This document shows positions 55,301 through 60,138 of a DNA stretch of 60,138 bases, piece after piece. The notes under the pieces are model-generated. The model worked only from the letters and a program-made list of their open reading frames with translations. It had not been told where the DNA came from and did not search any database. Made by a program: the position numbers and the translations under genes. Positions within the stretch are counted from its first letter, which is position 1. Every line of letters starts with the position of its first letter. Source of the stretch: Methanobacteriota archaeon (GTDB lineage: Archaea > Thermoplasmatota > DTKX01 > VGTL01); NCBI GenBank assembly GCA_016874675.1, contig VGTL01000008.1:1-60138 (forward strand). The letters are read 5' to 3'.

Positions 55301-55553
55301 CTTCGATGGTGACATCGTTGGCCATCTTGATGGTCTCAGGATTGGTATTTGACCCGCGGTAGATAGTGTCAGTTGACTCAATGACCCATTCCGCAGTATT
55401 GAGCGTTCCATCGGAGAGCGGAGACCCGGTTTCGCTTCTTGATACATTGACGCCGACATTGAAGATACTGACGACCATCAAGAAAGAGAGAGTGTAGCAA
55501 TACAGTCTTTTCAATCGGAATTGTCGATGTCTACTATTTCGAGAGGGTATCAC
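46320..55553 (-). CDS. Giant secreted multidomain protein with degenerate caspase/legumain-like C-terminal domain
   Basis: Product of 3077 residues from GTG 55553, with GGAGGT before it and a TATA-like stretch at 55591-55600. Order: signal peptide (to about 40); right-handed beta-helix (about 50-290); CBM6-like jelly rolls (about 410-535 and 574-700); PQQ-type beta-propeller (about 704-1085; GLYALDEKTGNPIW); thrombospondin type-3 calcium repeats (DSDGDGLxD, about 1350-2200); two more jelly rolls (about 2400-2715); then a caspase/legumain-like domain (about 2775-3077). In that domain the usual His-Gly and Cys positions read AYGSG (Tyr2855) and ASYSGG (Ser2943), so the peptidase should be inactive. 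Base composition turns AT-rich from about 47380 to the end. It likely acts outside the cell as an adhesin or binding protein. Confidence 0.85.
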   Translation of the reverse strand: MIPSRNSRHRQFRLKRLYCYTLSFLMVVSIFNVGVNVSRSETGSPLSDGTLNTAEWVIESTDTIYRGSNTNPETIKMANDVTIEGTLYLSYVTLLFKCLSDGEYGLFVDEDGILYADHCTFGILENNHVYKFRIDGAAVLEQSTFSGMWKNPSNLQGGIQILSDDITVQECEISDSSVGIYILESKPVIQGNTVTGCDYGIVSVSDGVLEPPELVESSISQCDKGIYLEDSSSSIAGSDFDGCDYAIYCDGSSPTVTDCTITAPQTAPIYAKNDSDVTLIDTSFARGSLAIQDTSTVDVKWHFIPTIVDGDNEPIEYANVVITDWNDDPAFSGQTDEEGQTEEILLTELSQDSSSVEYLSPFTVEVTNNGVTNDFILPISQKMTMGICAGGDTDNDGLDDSEEGSTTIYSFEAEAFQMEAGQDIDDENAFNGKALAKCTNAPEIIDSRLTTVRAGTYKCYVRARADPAGSRMSIDIYSNSNHLVDDELHKISLNYDWYSTVAPDFTLASDADVTVTLGDVDATTSGRIFVDRIMLVQLKDSYNEPTGILGQVSDPVLADTDLDGLLDGAEARGDVYWFDTEDSPGQLTVVDDFTAGNGKAVSLSNGNTVTIPNPAVAVPAGIYQYELNARSQSTTSPPSIQLDIYVNDIMQSTLTTQITDTYNWYLSSEITLDGNQQSVKLKATATISGAGQIYADRAVLVQKRETGTDQLWQSETTNFKTSPAIGNEYIIVGSNDPTDGPKVYALSKDTGETVWSYTNQDIKDIKYAPAVFDGTVFFAADIFPLPQGPDRGGLYALDEKTGNPIWSGIIYDNVLKGTPAILGDMVLIGGSDNNMHAVDREDGDSDWDYNAGYQIITSPVVSGDKIFFGVSSASPPPPPPKLFCLDSMHNPLWTWDSDYALTTQPLVADGMVIFGASDNYLHAVSELDGTNLWTYNVGSAIQGTPICSNTRIIFGADDGLLYSLVEDTGVFSWSRNVDNYQPVRSYPIVVNGQVIVGVDSGLLQNVYSVDNTVVWTANPGNNNNMIRSSPVCGDIDSDGILEILVSKGGVVYALDGAGIYTRNINLWPQEGMDSCNNGHAQYQAPYIPTNPLGIDSDSDMVKDGDETGISWKMDRIETEDYTECYIQGGIKTAIRHQFNVNLTSTAKGAGGNQVILPSYVKMTENIPENGKYHILAEGIGSVEFQPCVLNNGVYDPVGGVEIPLTMADLREMENAVLSRAVTIELKRPIVLNPPNPNAEIPAIDPAGRTSELRSSTLVTKVNPAEPPIQMSAITGSIATRYWHIDQEYDLGMGVHELVLRIDDSLLTTSVGTFTVDTNEYEIVPKKIEINSDFLILQRVTYSGLDSDVDGDSLADGQELVSGLPPLNSDCDEDGISDKNEQLNGLNAELRDTDMDGIRDRVELGLGAVDTDPYTTWDTSEVKNQDQDTQAPATDPKDPDSDDDGLPDGSIEGWGVKTGLYWQGNEEWGPYGIILQEQDWIAQPWEREDQSGNGKVDAGETNPKSANSDGDVMPDGYERWFSLDPTSALGDDGDNGEVDVYDIELQSAYIYTNPWFYKERNDAQKLIPVDDALTNKYEYISGSNPREQDSDRDGLMDGGEVPVWKGEGFNCVEVRTNVPNGSRQWTGYGTINEAEETEWVWVKGVEYWYAEKHEDVDIDTKIGVPPYDYNLAPDADLFSGELPTNMHFVAYLQDTTVILAKSDFSEIYVWEPGTLVKEFFEGLRTGTVHRYHVKDPGEQALAPSTTLPLADYMDQEVYFSDPHVIDSDNDARNDGLELILERVGDHPNFQFKYKMVMGINLDSRNHDADSDGWCNARSLDSDSDGLGDRIESKCTVGEFDGRTGGTNAYNGDTDGDTTGDEDDPLPVDQDNDGLTGYNGFNNNYGIWLWFNTGTEKLDYDPHTPGTQTCTNNNIDTDSDGLLDGYSITLPSNDFRVATFYNWPILWTYDSQEDTYTFFGELSIGTEPVSSDTDGDGLNDELEYTHITDPVVADSDGDGLSDGTEDRDGDGMVDEGPWNGGIGPGETNPTIADTDNDGWSDWEEVTAIPATDPLNIGDFPMGSPYDKFQQWLDLYYSGGGYTDLGDSDGDDLCNLAEFLRGTKPTTEAGGYDTDNDDMRDGYEVQYGFDPLLADGALDKDGDGLWNKYECEWGTLPVGRGSEDSDGDGLWDGHNPITGRGEDLDNDGYHGGVPEAGETSPILPDTDSDFIPDRYEKDGSGWKYNIEPDVPMDADATGVSSDGKLSVGIDFNTGYSGTITITQPLGTTNTYEIEAMDGETSLADKITWIAVHMKYNKATIGIAEDNLALYWKDGDEIRIFADSARGEFTHVDKNNCYVWGKSTTVGTVTIGDYTLTDMDGDGLTDSLELERGSRHQYPFVVGGKDGSGNWIVPPEGVTWTYRTLETISGETVYEAHATGATPRIFEIDIENLDAGEWQCYVLARATSNLVTSLGSTGQSPRINLYYDNYDETDVNRGHWRALAVGRDSHFKWVSSGIFKVAEGGTVTIYGENPYQTGYWGLSPMPDGIRVCAVMLVEKVWYDVISQSRQTTIISMIDTDMDGVLDGGEVYMDDGAPLAYWFEAEDYPTPDDLYGNKYATIFPSSDASMGRELIPVLPGAGFEVRNRFFSKSERGEYRLYVRARISSNFVNPSSDYEPLSVWVNGQGDSRNRHINIGSYEYHWYMWSESFGVFSDTTIALCTYAKRAPNVVIDKVLLLKTKNYDLSETKLKDIATYGRIIPDCFDSRTDSIPDSGRDTDDDGFYDGEETTYYSSDPVIFNQKWALLVSGTNLYPRFVNSLDYWYHVLKDHYSFDEIRTLHPGYTDQNEATVTNVRPALSDWLASKSDENDIVLIYFTAYGSGVLKKEDETYEYKEGRIDTWPYDEGNEHSETDIHYDFDDDQVYEENVYGGVDEGIMLMERDYWDDWFVFDLANIKCSKMIIILQASYSGGFIEECSGENRIIMTSTKECALSSGDINPQDGYSDWIGRVLNILNGEESIWDQDAVQHHTYHTGHPVNADQNKDGRISIGELSMYSNINPNERAWLDDNGDAIPCFKEQSYYTNSPDGIVANEMFLGRYTP
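47380..47506 (-). repeat. 127-base identical block shared with the window's right end (copy 1)
   Basis: Bases 47380-47506 are identical to 60012-60138 with no mismatch, including synonymous sites, and identity may continue beyond the window. To the left of the block the two genes are similar only at protein level. The block codes for the end of a jelly roll and the linker (VVIDKVLLLKTKNYDLSET) before the peptidase domain. Confidence 0.95.
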
Positions 55554-56098
55554 TTGAATACCTCCAGTCCCTACCCCCGTATCATTTTGGATTTATTTAT
55601 TTCTTTCCCCTTTTCAAAATAATCTATGGTCAATCGCTTACATTAACAATATAAGTATATTTATCATACGTATTTTAATTCGTTTGTCTTCGCCAATTTA
55701 TTTCGATTTATTTGTCCGCTTCATGAAACTTTTCCATTATGTTTATAAATATTTCTAATATGTCGTTTGAATGCGATTGATATAACAGGAATGAAAAAAA
55801 CCAGATATTATTATGTTTTAAATAAATGCATTATCATTGATATTTTAAGCTCATGAATGGTGTACTGTTCGAAAATACATAGGAGTCAATCCGGCCTGCT
55901 ATTCACTAATCATTGCTATTCCATCTAGGCCCAATAAACCTTCCAGTCCGGTTTATTAATCAATTCCTCCCAACCCCGATGCGAGCCGGCGTCGCCCTCG
56001 CGGCCGCAACAAGCCTCGGCCGCTCGGTCGATGCAGAATGAAACAGAATGATTGCCTACTCGTATCACGCATGTAATTCCCCCATTCCAGCCAACGTC
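55554..56098. other. Gene-free AT-rich region upstream of the giant gene
   Basis: It holds the promoter of the giant gene (TATA-like ATAAATAAAT at 55591-55600, minus strand). The rest is AT-rich with no visible gene; 55920-56098 is more GC-rich and probably belongs to the end of the decayed insertion sequence. Confidence 0.5.
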
Positions 56099-57234
56099 TC
56101 AGATTGCATTGTGAATCACCTCTGTTGTCCGATAGTTTAGCGACATATGGAACCGGACCCTGTTGTATCAGTCCCGGAACGCGTCGAGGCTCTTTTAGAG
56201 TTCCAGGACCGACTAGGGATCCCTCCAGGTGAGCCACTCCTCTTTCAGGGTCCGTATATACCGCTCGACAAGCCCTACGCTTCATGTATGTGGGACGGCC
56301 CATGGCGCCACATCACGCTCCGCTCATCGAGATATGCAAAGGCGTTCCGGTGGTCGAACTCCTTCCCATTGTCTGTAGATACAGCCGTCGGGAATCTGTC
56401 CGAGAATGCCCTTGAATAGTAGTCAACCGTCGATTCTGCGGTCCTGTCCATGGCCTCCATCAGTGGCGGGCTGTATCTTGAAAAGGTGTCCACGCTTGCG
56501 TAGATCTGGACCTTCTGTCGTCAGATCCATCAAGTCGTCGTGTCGGTCACCAGAACCTGCCTCGGACCATCCACGACCAGTGGTTCGTACTTCTTTCTCG
56601 ATCTACCCTTGCCACGAACCACCATGTGACCTAGCTGCCGGACCATCCTCCTGACAGTCCCCTCGCCCGGGATTATCCCTTTCGGCCTGATCACCATTCT
56701 TATCCACAGGAGGCCGGCCATTGGTGACAGCTCGTTGATAGTCACCTTGATAGCATCCTCGTCCTTGATCTCGTACCTGCGCTTCCGGCCGCTGCCGGCC
56801 CTTCTCCGCAGTACCCTCCGTTCCTGTGCCGACGGAACTTTTTGTAGAATGTCGATGAATTGAGCTCCAGCGCCCGTCTTACCAATTCGTGTGCCAAGCC
56901 GTGCCTGTCGATCTCCTTGAACATGTTGGTCCAGAACGCTAACGGAAAATGAAACCTCACTTTCCCATCCCCTCGTTTTTTTTACATAGTTGAGTTCCGC
57001 GTATAGCTGGCCGATGATCACCTTCAGTTCCTCGTTCTCCTGCCTAAGCTCCTTCTCCAATGGTCTTCCGTCATGCCGCAAGGTGTCCAAGTCCCCGGCG
57101 ATGTATGTCCTCTTCCACATAGAATATGTTATTGGAGAAACTTTCCGTTCCCGGCATATCTCGGATGTCTTGTCGGGCGATCTAAGCACTAGGATGAAGA
57201 TGTCGGCTTTTTCCTCAAGGGTGAAACGGCTCAC
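56099..57234 (-). pseudogene. Decayed IS3-family transposase
   Basis: Fragments in several frames reconstruct an IS3-type OrfA/OrfB. OrfA starts with MSRFTLEEKADIFILVLRSP, then VSPITYSMWKRTY and a Glu/Leu-rich coiled coil. OrfB fragments are DRHGLAHELVRRALELNSST, VLVTDTTT (first Asp), VSTDNGKEF (second Asp) and LVERYIRTLKEEWLTWRD (Glu), ending at VIHNAI. At least three frameshifts and three stop codons interrupt it. I could not define the terminal repeats. It lies between the two surface-protein cassettes. Confidence 0.8.
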
Positions 57235-57566
57235 GCCCGTAATGAATCATCTCCTCATTGGAATAATAAAGGAAATTGGGATCGTCCTCCGGTATTTTTT
57301 TGCGCAGTACATTGATAAACTCGCTAAAATTTCTGGGATCAACCGGCCAGAATTTCCAGAATCTACAGATATACTACTAGTAAAACCCAGACTAGTTTAA
57401 ATGTTGATAGGGCCGAGGCCCCGATCCTAGCTTTATCTATTTGCCCAAACCGTACGGAAGATGGATTTTTTTTACATAATATGGGGTATGTTTTACATGA
57501 AATAGACAAAGGCAAATAAAAAATGCCGAGTGAATCTAATTATCGGACATTATAAAAAGCAACTGT
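57235..57566. other. Gene-free region right of the IS3 remnant
   Basis: No gene seen. ACTAGT occurs twice within about 20 bases (near 57376 and 57391) and could form a small stem; the rest is AT-rich 3' flank of the second PKD gene. Confidence 0.4.
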
Positions 57567-58946
57567 TTAATTCTTCCTTTTTGATATCAGAAATGTAAAT
57601 AGAATTGAAAAGAGGAAAATCGCGATAATAAATACATAGGTCCAGTCGAAATTGGAGTGCGTTTTATATTCGGCAGCATAAATGCGTATTTCCTTGTGGC
57701 TAATGCCATAATCATTGTCTTGAATCGTTATGTTTATTGAATGCCATCCTGATTTTTTGAAACTATGATTGATGATGTCGCCCGTCATATTGATATTGTC
57801 GATATTCCATTCTATTTTTTCTATTTTCCCATCTGGATCCGTTGATGACGAGGCATCCAAGATAAACTTTGTATTGATATGAATTTCATCAGGGATATCC
57901 ACATTAATTATTGGCAAGATATTTAAAACTTCGATTTGTTTGGTGGATATATTAAAGTTATAATCATTATCGATCACAGTCAATATTATTCTGAAGATCC
58001 CCTTTTTATCATATGAATGACTTACATTCTCCCCGGATAGAAAATTATTATCGCCCAAATCCCAGTCCCACGATATTATTCTCCCGTCAGAATCTGAAGC
58101 CATGCTATAAAACTCAAAACGTGTTGTCATATCCCCAATCGATGGGGTTATTTTCATATCGACCATGGGAGGGTGGTTTTTATTTGAGATACTACCATTG
58201 TCTGCAATCCAAAATCTAAGTGGTGGTGTAGTAATATTTCCCTCCCAAAAATAACCAACATCATCTATCCCATCGCTATCGGAGTCTAATATCGTAAATT
58301 TTTTTATACTGCTATAAAGTGATTGTATGTAATAGTAATGGTAATTTATATCGAAATAGATGTTTTTACCCGCGGGTTTAAGATCCATTCCTATTGTATT
58401 GTTATTCATCAACATTGTAGAACAAAATGTAATATTTTCACCAGGTTTCAACTGTAAAAGCATTGAATTACTGTCCCAATTAGGACCGGGACCATCCCAT
58501 ATAGAAATGTTAAATACTTGGATTTGAAAATTTAAACGATTCCATCCCGGCCTTAAATAACTCAGGTTAACCTCATAATCATTCGTATTCGTTATTGATA
58601 CCTCAAATGATATCGGGCTATCAGCTGAGATCCATGTTTTATTGAGCTTCTGTATTAGTATCAGTCCGTTTTCTTCCGCTTGTGTCATGTATGTCTCATT
58701 GTTAATTGAAAGACCGGTGTTTGTATCAGTCGCGGATGTCATTTTACTTTGAGTTATAAGCAACAATAGCATAAGAGAGAATAAGGTTAAACAGACTATT
58801 GTTTTTTTCTCTCTAACATCCTCATGGAGACATTGTCCGCATCGAAAATGCCATCCCTGCCCGGGCCAAATCATCATCCTTTTTTTAATGGTTCCTTTCG
58901 TCCGGAATTTTACGAGGATCCTTTGTTTGCTCTTATTTTGTTTCAT
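57567..58946 (-). CDS. PKD-domain membrane protein, partner of the second giant protein (cassette 2)
   Basis: Product of 459 residues; ATG 58946 overlaps the upstream gene's stop by 4 bases. A basic N-terminal segment with FRCGQCLHE precedes the membrane helix (CLTLFSLMLLLLITQ). Then follow the domain shared with the 45079 protein (NGLILIQKLNKTWISADSPI), two PKD-like domains (MASDSDGRIISWDWDLGDNN; LDASSSTDPDGKIEKIEWNI) and a C-terminal helix (YVFIIAIFLFSILFTFLI) ending in SKRKN. Here the canonical PKD WDLGD core is kept better than in the other copy. It forms a module with the peptidase-like tip encoded just upstream. Confidence 0.8.
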   Translation of the reverse strand: MKQNKSKQRILVKFRTKGTIKKRMMIWPGQGWHFRCGQCLHEDVREKKTIVCLTLFSLMLLLLITQSKMTSATDTNTGLSINNETYMTQAEENGLILIQKLNKTWISADSPISFEVSITNTNDYEVNLSYLRPGWNRLNFQIQVFNISIWDGPGPNWDSNSMLLQLKPGENITFCSTMLMNNNTIGMDLKPAGKNIYFDINYHYYYIQSLYSSIKKFTILDSDSDGIDDVGYFWEGNITTPPLRFWIADNGSISNKNHPPMVDMKITPSIGDMTTRFEFYSMASDSDGRIISWDWDLGDNNFLSGENVSHSYDKKGIFRIILTVIDNDYNFNISTKQIEVLNILPIINVDIPDEIHINTKFILDASSSTDPDGKIEKIEWNIDNINMTGDIINHSFKKSGWHSINITIQDNDYGISHKEIRIYAAEYKTHSNFDWTYVFIIAIFLFSILFTFLISKRKN

Positions 58947-60138
58947 GGATGGAACTTTCCTAGCGATATTTTATTGGCGATTAATATATCCGTGCTATCA
59001 TATTTATATTCCAAATCTACAAATGTGGGTAAACAATTGCCATTTGTATCAATCCATAGGTTTGGGTCGCAATATGTAATTGCTTCACCTACTGATACTC
59101 GCCCGTCTTGATCAGCATCTGCATCCACTGGTATCCATGTGTGTTGCATATGAAAATGCGATGCCAATGTGTCCCAATAGGTATCTTCTCCATGAAATGC
59201 ATCCATTATTTTTTCAATAGTATCACTGAATCCATCATCATTATAATCACCAATGGAGAGATCCTGTTCCTGTGAGGTGGTTATTATTATTCTATTCTCT
59301 CCTCCACAATCATCAATAAACCCCCCACTAAAACATGAAGATATTATAAGAATCAATTTCGAATATTTGGGGATATCATTGAGATCTTCATAAAGGTAAT
59401 CATCCCACAATTTACTTTCCCCTATTTGTATTCCTTCATCGACACCTCCCCATACATCACTTTCTAATCCATTAATGCCATTGAAATCATAATTGATATC
59501 TGTTTCTCGATATTCATTTTGTTCATGGCCATTATCTCCATCCCAAGTAAATCTGGGTCTGCCTCCACCGCCTTCAAGATTATAATTTTCCCCATCACTA
59601 TACATACCGGCTCCATGAGAACTAAACACTATCAATATTATGTCATTTTCATCGGATTTTGATGGCAACCAATTTTTTATAGCACTTCTGATATTATCAA
59701 CAGTTGCCTCGTTTTCATCAGTGAATCCCGGATGCAGTGTTTTAACCCCGTCAAATGAATAATGGTCAATCAATAAATGGTTCCAATAATCGATAGTATT
59801 TGAAAATCTTTCCGCTCCCAGCCCTATTGTCCCGGCAACTAAAACTGCCCATCTATCATTTTTTATTATGATATTTGAGGAGTAAACCGATGTTTCTTCA
59901 CCATCATAAAATCCATCATCATCCGAATCTCGCATTCCATCAACTATCCCGTCGGTTTTATAATCTAATGGATCTGGCATGTTCTTGCCCTTTGTCACCC
60001 AGTTCTTTACATTTGTTTCCGACAGGTCATAATTCTTTGTCTTGAGCAGCAATACCTTGTCTATCACCACGTTCGGTGCCCGTTTGGCATATGTACAGAG
60101 TGCAATAGTCGTATCGGAAAAGACCCCGAACGACTCGC
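58943..60138 (-). CDS. C-terminal part of a second giant protein with intact caspase/legumain-like peptidase domain
   Basis: Open to the right window edge; 398 residues are visible, N-terminus missing. It begins in the same jelly-roll/linker as the first giant protein, followed by a calcium repeat (DSDDDGFYDGEE) and the peptidase fold: WAVLVAGT strand, DYWNHLLIDHYSFDGVKTL, the His box IVFSSHGAGMY (His codon 59615-59617) and the Cys box ISSCFSGGF (Cys codon 59333-59335). These match the His-Gly and Cys of clan CD peptidases (legumain, gingipain, caspase). A calcium-binding-like loop (DADADQDGRVSVGE) comes near the end. Secreted or surface-exposed like its paralogue; likely an active cysteine peptidase. 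It overlaps the PKD partner by 4 bases. Confidence 0.85.
   Translation of the reverse strand, partial: ESFGVFSDTTIALCTYAKRAPNVVIDKVLLLKTKNYDLSETNVKNWVTKGKNMPDPLDYKTDGIVDGMRDSDDDGFYDGEETSVYSSNIIIKNDRWAVLVAGTIGLGAERFSNTIDYWNHLLIDHYSFDGVKTLHPGFTDENEATVDNIRSAIKNWLPSKSDENDIILIVFSSHGAGMYSDGENYNLEGGGGRPRFTWDGDNGHEQNEYRETDINYDFNGINGLESDVWGGVDEGIQIGESKLWDDYLYEDLNDIPKYSKLILIISSCFSGGFIDDCGGENRIIITTSQEQDLSIGDYNDDGFSDTIEKIMDAFHGEDTYWDTLASHFHMQHTWIPVDADADQDGRVSVGEAITYCDPNLWIDTNGNCLPTFVDLEYKYDSTDILIANKISLGKFHP
60012..60138 (-). repeat. 127-base identical block (copy 2), reaching the window end
   Basis: Identical to 47380-47506. It marks the point where the second giant gene joins the conserved scaffold. 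The true length of the identity cannot be seen because the window ends here. Confidence 0.95.

Noticed and set aside
56099-57234. Programmed frameshift in an active IS3 element
   Set aside because: There are several shifts and multiple stops through OrfB, not one slippery site between OrfA and OrfB.

Overview
The window looks like part of an archaeal chromosome, most likely a Thermoplasmatota-type euryarchaeon assembled from a metagenome. TATA boxes about 25-35 bases before starts, several leaderless genes, a tRNA without encoded CCA, an archaeal XPD-type helicase, and large secreted PKD and calcium-repeat proteins support this. The lineage is an inference. All calls were made by reading the sequence; no database search was run.

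Left part (1-14.5 kb) is GC-rich chromosome: two related single-pass membrane proteins, a radical SAM enzyme divergent from a small winged-helix regulator, a large surface protein, an endonuclease III / LigD-type phosphoesterase repair pair, a zinc-ribbon protein behind a frameshifted flavin reductase, an OPT transporter with a PqqD-like partner, tRNA-Asp(GTC) and a proline/glutamate-rich protein. Gene ends here carry long hairpins, heptamer repeats and REP-like palindromes.

Middle part (14.5-45 kb) is an accessory island: tyrosine recombinase, zinc-ribbon protein, ribbon-helix-helix protein with a four-repeat 12-nt operator, MATE exporter, and a tightly coupled defence operon (18841-32741). 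The operon encodes a DUF262/HNH protein, a 29-residue peptide, a 1724-residue helicase with DUF1998 and Vsr-like ends, an SNF2-type helicase and an adenine methylase. Every junction overlaps by 4 nt. It resembles class 1 DISARM without the phospholipase-D gene. A restriction-like nuclease and two AbrB-like genes (one dead) follow. Next is an XPD/Rad3-type helicase flanked by two copies of a gene 3' end plus a downstream hairpin array. The right copy is split by a group II intron whose ends can be fixed to the base. An IS630 element interrupts a zinc-ribbon nuclease-like gene, and an Lrp-like protein with two AT-hooks closes the island.

Right part (45-60.1 kb) holds two copies of a two-gene surface cassette on the minus strand: a giant secreted protein ending in a caspase/legumain-like peptidase domain, overlapping by 4 nt a PKD membrane protein. 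The complete copy has lost both catalytic residues (His to Tyr, Cys to Ser). The copy cut by the window edge keeps both. The two share 127 identical bases exactly at the border between a GC-richer scaffold and an AT-rich peptidase-plus-PKD module, which suggests exchange of C-terminal modules as in polymorphic systems. A decayed IS3-type transposase lies between the cassettes.
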